Of a DNA stretch of 64,000 bases, positions 35,925-47,343 are shown piece by piece. This DNA is from Phascolomyces articulosus. Taxonomy: Eukaryota > Mucoromycota > Mucoromycetes > Mucorales > Lichtheimiaceae. Every line of letters starts with the position of its first letter. The stretch's first letter is position 1. The stretch is taken from NCBI GenBank assembly GCA_025677815.1, contig JAIXMP010000009.1, positions 248,001 through 312,000 on the forward strand, in the 5' to 3' direction. The notes under the pieces were generated by a model. That model searched no databases, was not told the origin of the DNA, and worked only from the letters and a program-made list of their open reading frames with translations. The translations under genes and the position numbers were made by a program.

Positions 35925-36407
35925 ATCATATTTATTACATTTTAATTCAGTATAAAAGTGCTTTTATGTCGAAAACTGAATGTCTTATCCCTACTACACT
36001 ATTTGTAGATCAATCATCACTATAACCACAGCAACGACTTCATTGGGTTATATTGGAAACGCTTAATAATTTGGCAGCAACTGAAGAACATACGATTGAA
36101 GATTCACTAGATGCAGATCCTAATAATTTTAGTGCATATTGTGATGAGATATTATTCGGTGGATATATTTTGTAATAATACGTAATCCCTTAAAAAAACA
36201 CCTGTGGATAACAATAACACCTTCTATCCGTTTGATAAGCAGTAGAGAAACTGCGCCTTTTAAAAAAATTATCATTCGCCATAAAATAAAATTCAATGAC
36301 TTGATAGTATTTGTAAGAAACCAACTTCTCCAACTACTTTTTTTTAATAATAAATATATAGACCTCTCACTTTTTTACGTTCATTTGATCTGTTTATATA
36401 AAATAAA

Positions 36408-39107
36408 ATGGCAGAATCAGAAAATCCTGTCGAAGCATGGGTATTAATGGCCATGGTCAATAAAGATATGGATGACTTTGATTACAACAATGCCCTATTA
36501 TTAGCAGAACGTTTACACGCCTTGGATAAAAATAACGACGCCTATCGATTCCTTTATGCAAAATGTCTATACTTGTTAAACGATTATAATGGAAGTTATT
36601 CTGTATTAAAATCAGCCAATGCTATTCCATGTCGAAATTTATTTGCACGAAGTTGTCTTGAATTGGGAAATCAACCAGAAACAAATAATGAAACACGACA
36701 AACGTTTTGGCGTGAAGGTGTAAAAGCTTTAACAACCGCCCTGGAAATGCATAAACGCGATTTTCCTAAAGTTCATTATTGGGGTGACGGTAAATATTAA
36801 CAGCGCGATTTTTTTTTCTGGAGAAAAAAAGCTTATCCCTACCCACTCACCTAATAATAATGGATAGACTTATCCAGTGTCATGATACGTAGCCATATGC
36901 CAAGTAAGGGATCCATTAATAACTTGCTAGGTGAACTTTATTCAAAACTGGAAAATATTCAGGGTGCAGCAGATCATTTATGGCAAAGCCTCAATGATAA
37001 TCCATTTAAAATATCAGCCTATACCACACTTTGTGATATTGCACCCGATGTGATTGACTTTGAAACTGCCGCTTTACCTAACGATATCTTTAAAGACTTT
37101 ACTCAAGACACAATTTGTCTCGATCATGCACCACCATCACAGCAGCAAGAACAATTCCCTCGACCTCCTTCCACCTCTGTTGTGGGGATCACGCTCAAAG
37201 ACCCACAACCTTCCTTAGATGAAGTAGAACCTTACATGCCATCATTACGTAATGACTATCAAGATGTATCTCTAGATCAATTGCGGTCACTTGTTTTCTT
37301 TTCGCATAAAATGAAAGATAGTGATATAACGGATATTCAACCACAGAGGTAATAAAGAATTCATTCAATCTTTTGTTCTTTTATGGGTTTTTAATTGAAT
37401 GTGTAAATACGAAATATCGATTATATACATAGGAGCCATATAGAAGAAAGAAAAGATATGGAAATTGACATGGTGACTCAGGATATTGATAAAATGAAAG
37501 CGGAGGAAGCATATAAAAATAAACATGGATTACATAAAAAACCGCCTGCTGAGAAACCACAACATTTACAGGTTGAATTAATGCAAGATGCGGATACAGG
37601 TTTAACCGAAAATACCCCACAAAATCAAGTTGGCCCCAGTTCTGCATTAAGGTTACAAGAACATGATCTTCGTGAAACAACGTAAGTGTAAAAAAAGAGA
37701 GGGGGACTTGATACAAGGGCCGCTTTCACTAATATGGATATCATTTCCCAGAAAACCATCGGGTAAAAGCGGAAAAGGGCGAACAATTAAAGGCAAGGTA
37801 AGAATGTTACGGACTGTTTCGTAATCATGGTTTGCTTTTTCAGATCTCAAATAGACTCAACACTTTTGTCGATATATTACATAATATTAGAGGAAAGCAT
37901 CAGAATCAGTATCACAACGAGAACCATCAGAGGTAATTAAATAAGAGAGACGGTAATATATCAAATAGGAAATATACAATTTATGCTAATATGCCAAATT
38001 AATTAGGCGGAAAAACTATGCCAATATTTCGGATTATCTCTGAATGCTGGTAGTATCACTAGTAATACAACATTCAATCCAACTATTATACTAGAAGCCA
38101 TGAATAAAACGATTGGTGTTTTGCGAGTGGTAGCCAATGGATACATGTATCATTCATTCTATCGATGTCGAGAAGCAGCACTAGCATTACAACAACTGGA
38201 TGATTCACAATATGATACAGCACGAGTTCTTTGCATATTAGGAAAAGCCTATTATGATGCTGGGGATTATCAAAGTGCAAGAGTATTCTTCCGACGGGCA
38301 TTTTGTTTAGCGCCATGGTTCTGTGATGGTGTTCCTATTTACTCGACCTGCCTTTGGTATCTCGAAAATGAGCTGGAGCTGAATTTATTGGCGTACAAGA
38401 TGAAACAAAATCGATCTCATCGGTATGAAGCTTATATTGCCGCTGGGAATTGGAGTAAATGTGCCAAAGGAGGGAATGAAGCTTCTAAATGGTTTCAAAA
38501 GGCAGTCGAATATAATCCTTCGCGTTCCTATGGTCATGCTCTTTTGGGTTATGAAGAATGGGAAAAAGGAAATTGTTTGGGTGCTAAATTACACTTCGCT
38601 AATTGTATGGTGGCTAACAAACGATCTTATCTTGGATGGTAAAGTTTTTTTTTCTACTTTTTGTGCAAAAAAAATAAATAAACAATTCTCCCATTAATAA
38701 GTGAACGTGGGAAATATGTAATTCCATAAATAGGTACGGGTTGGCGACGGCTTACCAGGGAATGGAACAATTTATACAGGCAAGAACATTACTAAATGAA
38801 GCCGTGAGACTTCATCCGTGTCACCCTGTTGTTCTTGGTACCATGGCAGAGGTAAGAAGATCATGATCCCGGTTTAATCCATCATTGGCCATATTTTGTT
38901 ATTGTTGTCATTTATTTATATTATATTAACAATGATATATGTTATTAGGTTTTACTTGCTTTGGATGAATGTGATGAAGCTTATAATTATATATGTAAAG
39001 CACTTGAAGTACGACCATCTATTGCAGCTGAAAAACTCAAGGAAAAGATTCTACAAGCTAAAGATGCATTGGATATCAAGGAGACTACTTATGCCATGGA
39101 AGAATAA
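36408..39107 (+). CDS. CDC27: Anaphase-promoting complex subunit 3 (CDC27), TPR protein
   Basis: Eight exons (36408-36789, 36868-37348, 37433-37681, 37752-37797, 37891-37932, 38007-38638, 38734-38851, 38949-39107) give 702 residues. N-terminal TPR-like helices (ALLLAERLHALDKNNDAY, FLYAKCLYLLNDY) are followed by HMPSKGSINNLLGELYSKLE. A disordered centre comes next (residues ~250-400). The C-terminal superhelix has the family's IYSTCLWYLENELELNLLA, AYIAAGNWSKCAK, GHALLGYEEW and YGLATAYQGMEQF. APC3 is the scaffold that binds the IR tail of Cdc20/Cdh1 in the APC/C ubiquitin ligase. The product is shorter than human CDC27 (~820). Start context is AAAATGG. Confidence 0.9.
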
Positions 39108-39639
39108 TACACTGGGTATTATACATATAAACATTCTGTTTTTTTCAATTATGCTTTTTTTAATTGAAACCTTTACATCGAAAGAGTAGAGGAAATGATA
39201 TGCGAAAAAATGATTATATTGGGTTCGAAAACGAGTAATAAAAAAAGGAGGAGAACAATCAAAAGGAACAGAATAATATGGGATAACGGATTACAAGTAC
39301 AAAATGGTGATGCTATAAAAAAAAGTGAAAGATAAATAGTGCCTTGAAGGTTTGTTGGTAGTAGGGGATAAAAGTGGTACAAGCTTAAAACGCATACAAA
39401 GAAAAAAAAAAGAAATATGTGAGCAAAGAAGAAAAAATCCATCTTTCTTTTACTTTTTTGGTTTTTCCTTCTCCTTCCATTTTCATCTATGGATATGGGA
39501 TAATGAATTTTTTTTCAAGTATGTTTCGTTTGTGATTATATGGATTTTTGAAAGAGAAACATATAGGAAAACGTCAAGGTGGTTTTTCTCATCAACGAGA
39601 AAAAAAACAGTAAAGTGATAGATTTGATTTGATTTGGTA
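39108..39639. other. Convergent 3' region of CDC27 and ERT1
   Basis: AT-rich, with many A runs on the plus strand. It holds the poly(A) sites of both genes. Open frames on either strand are low complexity. Confidence 0.5.
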
Positions 39640-42301
39640 TTAACTCAAAATCGGTAAGAACTAGAACATATAAAGAAAATGAATCGTTAGTTAAAAGCAT
39701 GATAAAAAGAATGTTGAACAAAAGAACAGATTACACCTACATTGCCGACAATGACACTGGGGAGATCAAAGATGTCGCGTTTGATAGTGAAACAAAAAGT
39801 ACATGGAACAACACGTTTCGTTGGACTTAATAAAATACATGAGCTATAAACTGCTGAATCTGTATTATCAAATGCATGCATTGCATACTTTTCCCAATAT
39901 TCAACAGCAGATGAATTACTCATAAGCTATATAATATAACATATACGAATCCATCCGTTCGTTAGTCATCCATTTAAAATCATGAATAACTTCTATTTCT
40001 GTATTATATACCTCATAAATATATGTCTTTTTGCCTAATAACGTATCTCGTGACCATTGGGTGAGTAATGAGAATTCTTTACCGACCAGGGCAATTTCAC
40101 CAGTACGTCGCCAAACAACAGTGGGTGTTCCCGAATAGCTTATCAACTTTTCATATTCCTAATTGATTTGGCATGTGTGTGAATAAATCAATCTCTTGAG
40201 AAAATAAAAACCAATACGCAGTCCATAACCGACCCTTCCTTTTTATTACAAAAAAAAAAAATCACACTTAAAGTAATAAAAACTTACCAGTAACGTTCGT
40301 TGTAAACATTTTTCTGTAAAAATCAAATCATCTTCTGTTAAATTCATCATGGATGCAAGAACACTAGGTCGAAAAAGTGCAAGGGCACGACTGATTCGCA
40401 TAAGATCTTCCCGACTCATTCTGAATATATATTTAAAGTTTATATTAGTATATAAACAAACAAACAAAACACACACCTCCAATGAAACTTTACCTTTGTC
40501 GCACATAAGTGATCAAGTAATGATATCCTTCTGCATAACTAAATGGTTTCTTGGCACTTGAATATGCCATTTCAGGTGTAACAATTTGGTTCCTTCGTTT
40601 TACAACAGGTGTACTTGGAGAAGAAGAAACTGGACTGTTGGCTACTTTGGCAACCACCGCACCATCACCATAAGCTAATAAAGATGACATACCGGATGTC
40701 GTCGATGCTTGTCTTGAATCAATGGCAGCGGATGGTATGGAACCAACAGCTCCAGAAGAAGGTGTTGGTTTTGATGATGATGATGAAGGGGATGCAATGG
40801 ATGTACCTGCCATTGTTTGTGGTGAGGACTGCTGTTGTTGTTGCTGTTGCGATGAAGGTCGGTGTTCACCTGAGAATAACATCGAGGAAGGTGGATCAAA
40901 TGTATTTACTAATGGTGTTACACTATTTTCAGCTGACTGGGACTGAGCGGTCGAATTATTGTCATGGGCACTAATCGACCCCGTGGCATGATGAGAAGGA
41001 TGAGGTCGTGGAGCAGTAGGCTGTGGAACTTCTTGTGATTGATGTGATAAAGTAGAAGATTGCTGTGGTGAGTGTTGTTGTTGTTGAGCCCATAAAGGAA
41101 GATCGGATAAAGTGGGCGTTGTATTGTTGTTATGATTAGTATTTGTATTATTGGTGTTATTACTAGATGAAGTAGGTGTTGTATTGGCTGTATTGGGGTC
41201 CATAAAAGGTGTACCAAGCATACTTGACAAGAATGAATACTCGAGATTTGTTGCTGATGAACCGAATCCATAATTATAATTATCCAACAATTGACTTGCA
41301 TTGACTAAACTTGGATCATTTCCTTTAATAACAGCAAAATTGATCCCCTCTCCCATATTAGTCAAACCCTATCCTTTTTGTGTCACCTTATGAAATACCA
41401 GAAAGATAAACAGAGGTGTATATAAAATATATAATAAAGATATACATTAAAAAAGAAACTCACCGAATGATTCTGTATCAACAATTGAGGTATTAATACT
41501 ACTTGTATCGGATGCGATTGTATTAATATTACCACCCATTTGCATTCCAAGTTGTGGATTAAACATATTATTATGGTTATTATTATTATTATCGGGGTCA
41601 TTGACGGCTGAATCTACTCATTATAATAAATATGTGGAAGATCAGTATTTCTTTTTCTTCTTTATAAATAAACCTATAAATATAAATATTCTATAAAATG
41701 ATAAGGAAAAACCATTACCATGAACATCCTGTAAATATTTGGCTTTTTTTCGAGCACCATCAGTACATGTTGAAGCTAGGTCACGTTTTATACATCGTTG
41801 ACAAGGGCGTGCTATATATAATTATTCAAGTATACAAATAAAATATCTTAATTAGACCGAGATTTTAACCTTTAAAAAAACCCCATCCATATCATCATGA
41901 TCAAGTCAAATCAAATATGATATTTGTGGGAGGAAGGATATGGATACAAGCAAGGGATAGATAAAAAGAGTGATATAAAGAGAATAAGGAAGGTAGAAGT
42001 TGCTTACAGTCATCACACGTTAAATGAGCCTACAATGAATTTAATGGAAGAAAATAAACAAGTTAATATTTACAAGTTTGGGGTTTATTAATGTATATGA
42101 AATGAACTTTTTTTTTCAATGAGAATAAACCTTTTGACAATGAATACAAGCCCTGGCAGCTTTCTTTTTCCGTTGAACCGGCTTTTGCGATCTTGATGGC
42201 ATATGCATTTTTTGAGTATTATCTGATTGTCCTGAAGAAATAGTAGAAGTAGTCGTGGCTGATACCGAGGTGCCTGTTGTTGAAGACACCGCAGTGGCCA
42301 T
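39640..42301 (-). CDS. ERT1: Zn2Cys6 transcription factor of gluconeogenesis, ERT1/AcuK type
   Basis: About nine exons. The first (42131-42301) and the next two (42008-42029, 41719-41811) build the zinc cluster CIHCQKAHLTCDDSRPCQRC...C with Cys 52, 55, 62, 68, 71 and 80, followed by [13 protein letters not shown], the ERT1 family signature. A long Asn/Ser/Gln-rich region follows, then [18 protein letters not shown]. The PAS-like C-terminal half has [35 protein letters not shown] and [15 protein letters not shown] 21-nt last exon (39640-39660) supplies FLPILS, matching the family's IGNFLPI end. The family activates gluconeogenic and ethanol-utilisation genes. The junction between the exon ending near 41464 and the next one (near 41350-41370) is uncertain. 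Confidence 0.88.
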
Positions 42302-42744
42302 ATGGGATATATATATTATAAAAGGAGCAAGAGGTGTGCGAAAAAGAAGAAGAATAAAAAAGTGTGGAGTAAGAAAAAAAAGAAGCAATTGGAGCCTTTC
42401 TTCTTTTTAGACTATCAATCCTAAGTGTTGGATTTAACCTTATAAACCAGCCACTGTACAAAAGATATCAGCCAATCAAATCTATAAAATCAATTATATG
42501 GTTAAATTCTTTACCGACCTTTTCACTCTGTAAAATGCCAAAAATTAAAAAACAAACAATAGAAACCGCATGGAAGCGAGAAATAAAAAAACCAAAATCC
42601 ATTCAAATCAATCTTCAGTTCATTAATTCACACACACATACACACACACATACACACACACACATACACACACACATACACACACACACATGTATATATG
42701 TATGTATATATATATTTAATTATTATCATTATTCTTTTTCTATT
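42302..42744. other. ERT1 upstream region and TVP23 3' region
   Basis: The ERT1 promoter and the TVP23 3' end share these 443 bp. The part near 42302-42400 is A/G-rich on the plus strand (pyrimidine-rich leader of ERT1). The microsatellite is listed separately. Confidence 0.55.
42629..42715 (+). repeat. (CA)n/(TA)n microsatellite
   Basis: A run of CA dinucleotides is interrupted at regular spacing by TA, then grades into TGTATATA repeats. It lies just beyond the TVP23 stop codon. Confidence 0.95.
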
Positions 42745-43760
42745 TTATCTTGATCCAAAGAATTGTCCAAGTCCAGATCCAACAGCTCTACCAACAAATC
42801 CAGTAGCAGAACTTCCAAATGATCCAAGGGCTGTTTGTGCAGCAATACCACTGGCCCATTTCTTCTTGGCATCTTTATCGCATTGAGTATATCCATATAC
42901 ATTGGCAACGTTCAAAATGACGGCTACAACCACAATCACAAGCCATGAAATTTTAAAGGTAAAAATGCATGTTAATGCAAAGAGAACCCAAAGGATAGGT
43001 GTAGCATAAAGTACAGTCCAAAATAGTCTTGAATCGGCTGCATTATTTTTTCGGTTTGGCTATTGAAATAAATTCAAGATTAATATAGGGGGTTGTACTT
43101 GTGAAAGGTGAAACCTCTACACATATTTCCCTGTCTTTCTTTCTTTCCTTTATCATCATCATTACCCCTCTCTTTTTCCCTTTTTGCTACAAGAAACCTT
43201 ACACTAGCACTCTCAAATACCCATCGGTTGGATCCATCTTCTTGGATTTCATTCCACCACCGGAGCCCTACTAATAATCTTCCCGATACATTCTTGACTG
43301 TCCAGAAATCAAATGCTAATAATAAAATCGTCACCACAAACACCAAAGTAAAGTTATCTGTAAAGATAGACCCTAATAGATACATGAGAAGTGCACCAAG
43401 TCGAAACGCTAAAAAGAAAAAGGCCGCAATGGGATGACTGTATTTTTTAAAAGATGTCAGAAAAATAAAATAACTTATATATATATACGTTTAATGTATG
43501 TATACCTTGATTGTTGAAAATATTCTCTAACAGCATTATTATTCCTAGCTGCATTGGAAGTATTCATGTTACCACCATTACCACCATTGTTGTTATGAGT
43601 GGCGGTACCTGCTTCTAAATCATCAGGTAAAATAGAAGCATCAGCTTGTAACAAATTCACTCGACTCTCATCAGCCTATTTTTATATTTTATATAAATAT
43701 ACCATTTTGCTAATTAATGGATTGTGTATAATTTCAATTGAAAAAGAAAATACGAACCAT
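42745..43760 (-). CDS. TVP23: Golgi membrane protein TVP23
   Basis: Four coding exons (43758-43760, 43506-43675, 43203-43437, 42745-43059) give 240 residues. The first coding exon is the start codon alone, followed by GTTCGT; the next begins GCTGATGAGAG, giving MADESRVNLLQAD. The TVP23/FAM18 signature is unmistakable: SHPIAAFFFLAFRLGALLMY, then FDFWTVKNVSGRLLVGLRWW and RLFWTVLYATPILWVLFAL. There are four probable membrane segments. The family lives in late Golgi vesicles and supports retrograde traffic. The N-terminal Asn/Gly stretch (NNNGGNGGN) is low-complexity. Confidence 0.93.
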
Positions 43761-46440
43761 TATAATATCTATTTATCGTTTTGAAAGAGTATAACGTGTT
43801 TTTGCTTGGATATTTCAAGAGCCAAGAACAACCACACTCAGCTGTTTCTCATTGGCCACTTTTGCCTATTATGCTAAAAATTAAAAGATAAATATTTTTT
43901 GAAGAATGCTAAAAACCACCACTGATTTAATTTATTTGGTTTTTGATGCCAATACGCTGGCTATTTACAATGCTTATTAATCTATCATCATATCAACACA
44001 TTATATAGTTTAATAATTTTGTCCAGATGGTTCCTGACAACAAGTACATCAACAACAAAAAGCTCCCTGGTGCTATCAATTTGCTTTATCCCGCAAGTAG
44101 TGCCTTTGTTCACCTAATACGTAATGAAAAAATGTAATAATAATAATACAATGTACTTTTATCTTTGTATATATTGTTTCCAAAACATACTTGCATAAAT
44201 GTACAAGCATAAACGAAACTGCTGATTATTTAGAGCATTGGCTATATAAAATAAAAATTTTAGAAAAAAACATTAAATTGAAAATTCTATCTTTTGTTTG
44301 TATAGTTTCTTCTCTTGTGTTATTCATGTTTTGCAAGTTATGGTCATTGTTCATGAAATTTGTCCGATTTATTTTATTTTACGTATCCGGGATTAATCCA
44401 ATCACTCAAAGCAGAACTCACCTGAGCAACGCTACTCCTCATCTCCTTATTAACAAGTAATAATTAATATAAAATTAGTAAAATTACATCTTACACTTTA
44501 ATTGAGCTTCTTGCTATGTATATTGTATACAATCTGTTGCCTTCATATCATCAACTATTCCGTATGTTGTATAGCTGTGCGAAAAGTAAGTCGTGACCTT
44601 AACTTTTGAGCATCTTGCAGATAGAAATAAAAGGGGCAAAGTATCATTAGTTGACAGCATCTAATTTTCCAATACTAGTAAGCAACATTACTGGATACGC
44701 CTAGTAATATATTATTATCCTTAACAATATATATAATTTCCATTTTCAATTCATATACTTAACCACACTATCATTAATACTCAAGTGCACGTACTTATTC
44801 CATGTGTTATTATGTTAATCTACTGCATAATTGTGGGTTAGTTTTTGTAGTGAAGGTACCACACGTAAAAAACATTTATACCTTCAATAATGGAACAATT
44901 ATTGTATTAATATAATGTAATATTTTATATGGAATGGGTTTGGGTATGTTATTTCCCTCTTTCTAATTGTTATATATTTATATACTGGTGAAAGAGCACC
45001 GGGAAGCAGGAAATCAGAAAGGTTGCATACATAATAATCTCGTATAGATCTATATATTCAGTAGGAAAAAAAAGCGGAGAAGTACTTGAAAAATGCGCTT
45101 ACTAGAGATAAAAATAAGCTGTAAGAGTGCATTATAGTTTTCGAGGATAATACATACACACTGAAAATATTAGACTTAACCAAATTCTAGACTATTTATA
45201 AAGCATTCTTAAAGGATGATTCAGTACTATATATCCACTTTCATGACTTGATACTACTCTAGTCGTACTTAACATTTTGACACTTCATTTATTATAATTA
45301 CTTTTGTTATGGTACAACTAAGTAAACATATCTTTTTTGTTGTTGTTGATAATCAAAAAGTTCTTGTATGCTTTGAACCTTCTGACTAATTAGATAATTT
45401 TGGATGTTGATCATCGTTTATACTAAAGAGTAATAGCCTATATAAAAGTAATATCACTTAGTTGATTTCCATGACAACTTGAATTTTCAAAGTACAATGT
45501 ATTTATATTCACTATATATATGACAGTATAATTATACATTTTTGATTTTATATTTAGATATGCAATATATATTTTTTTACTGGATATCATGCAGATGCTT
45601 GATATTTCGTTTTAGTGGTGACACTTACCACTCCCACGCATTTTATTGTACTAAATCGGGATGATCCCTTTGAAATATTGGTAAATGGATGACGATTTAT
45701 TAAGCACACGAAAATAGATCTCTTTGAAAATAAAATATACAATTTACATTATGACTGCATTATGTAGGATAATAAAAAACAGATAGGTAATATACATCAG
45801 TACATCGAATTTTGGTTTATTTATATTACGTATCTATTGAGGGGGGGCACTATTTATTTTGTATATAACATCCATCATGTTATGTTATTTTCGGGCCTAT
45901 CCACATTTTTTGTTCATTTCATAAGAATTAGAATTGGTGCCGTAATGATGTTAAGTAATAATCATAATATTACTATTACTTTATTTGAAGATGATCATCA
46001 TTTTCCCAATAAAAAACAATTATTATAGATAAAATTCATTGTATAGTTTATTACTGAACAATAATCGTAATATTTGGTCGTAAGGTTAACAAAAGAGGTT
46101 ATAAAGACGTTAAGGAGCAAAATAAAAGGAACAAAACGAATGTATGTATACTTTTATACATGTCTCTCTAAGGAAAATATGTAGGAAAAACTTGATTTTA
46201 AAGCGAATAAGGAGACATCCCTCTTCTTGTTCATAATCATCATTCATTCACCTTTTTATTCAAGCAAATATAAAAATTGAGAAAGAAAAGGGGTGGATAA
46301 CAGTAAATAGGAGACTAGATACACAGACGGTTTTTGTTGTTGTTATTGAAGTAAATAATAAAAAAAAAAACGAACCATGAAAAACTACTCTTTTTCTTTT
46401 TCTTCTAATTCCTTGATAAATAAACTATTATAAATTGATA
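43761..46440. other. AT-rich intergenic desert
   Basis: In 2.7 kb no gene is recognised. A 36-codon ORF at 44027-44137 starts MVPDNKYINNKKLPGAIN, and a hydrophobic frame at 44191-44460 follows it. Neither matches a family I know. The last 250 bp probably hold the promoter of the secreted protein gene. Confidence 0.5.
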
Positions 46441-46893
46441 ATGCGTTTTTCAATTTTTGCTATTGCTTTGGCAGTGTTTGCCACTTCTTCTACATTCGCT
46501 TTGGATTCTACCACTTCTGGAAGTAAAATCCAGGTACAACACGCGGATAGTTCAGATGCATCTGTACAGGCAATGATGGGCAATATAATGCACCATAACA
46601 AACGTACTGGAACATCCACATTCCGTATTGGAACTGTCAAACAGCAACCTGGTATTACTAGAGCACAGTTTGGAAGTGCTTCGATGAAGAACACTGGAGG
46701 AAAATCATCTCTTTTAGCATCAGCTGCTTCAGCACTTACAAAACGCGATAGAAAAATAAAAAGAGCACCATTGGCTATTCTCAACAGTGAAGAAAAAGGC
46801 AAAAAAGATGGAGGTCAAGAGGGCCAGCCAGGACAAGATGGACAACCAGGACAAGATGGCCAACCAAGAAGTCCAGGTTCTGACGACAATTAA
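46441..46893 (+). CDS. Small secreted protein with dibasic sites and a collagen-like tail
   Basis: A single exon gives 150 residues. MRFSIFAIALAVFATSSTFA is a classic signal peptide. The mature part contains dibasic sites suited to a Kex2-type protease: NKRTG near residue 51 and LTKRDRKIKRAP near residue 100. The C-terminus is a Gly-X-Y run (GQEGQPGQDGQPGQDGQP), a short collagen-like repeat, ending SPGSDDN. There are no cysteines, so it is not a typical Cys-rich effector. The family is not recognised. Possible roles are a wall-associated or processed secreted peptide. The chosen start is the ATG directly before the signal peptide. Confidence 0.75.
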   Translation: MRFSIFAIALAVFATSSTFALDSTTSGSKIQVQHADSSDASVQAMMGNIMHHNKRTGTSTFRIGTVKQQPGITRAQFGSASMKNTGGKSSLLASAASALTKRDRKIKRAPLAILNSEEKGKKDGGQEGQPGQDGQPGQDGQPRSPGSDDN

Positions 46894-47343
46894 AAGCCAA
46901 GAACAATCGTATACCACAATAAACCTTGACATACCTTCCTTGCTTAAATATTTTTTTTGGGGATGGCGTACAACTACACCGTCTTTTCTGTTCAACAAAA
47001 ATTCATCAAAAAACAAAATAACTTGTAAATCAGCAGAATTCAACTTATCACTATTATTATTATTATTATTATTATTATTTTTGCTGTTCCATCAAAGAAG
47101 TACCATTTTATACAGCTATATATATATATATATATGCGTGTCTATGCGTGTGTTTTACGTAATAAATATAAATACATTTTTTTACACTATTTTAATAAAA
47201 TTCCTGTTATTCCAAAATAAAATAACTATTTAGCGTGTTCTTTCGTAATCAGCCTATCCATCACCAAGAGATTCGTTCCTGTGTCAAAGTTCGAGAAAGA
47301 ATGGATTCTCCGACAATTTGTTCTTTAGTTTCTCCACAGCAAC
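46894..47343. other. Intergenic region with a (TTA)n run
   Basis: An (ATT)n microsatellite lies at about 47052-47081 and a (TA)n run near 47118-47136. The rest is the 3' end of the secreted protein gene and the INTS11 promoter. Confidence 0.6.

Noticed and set aside
40490..41301. Alternative frames over the ERT1 low-complexity region
   Set aside because: They come from CAA/AAC/TCA-type repeats. The ERT1 frame alone carries the family motifs.
42629..42715. Regular CA/TA spacing that looks like a repeat array
   Set aside because: It is a simple microsatellite without unique spacers, not a CRISPR or satellite array.
44191..44460. Hydrophobic 89-codon ORF
   Set aside because: Its Ile/Leu/Phe/Lys-rich composition is expected from AT-rich DNA, and no family or neighbouring gene supports it.
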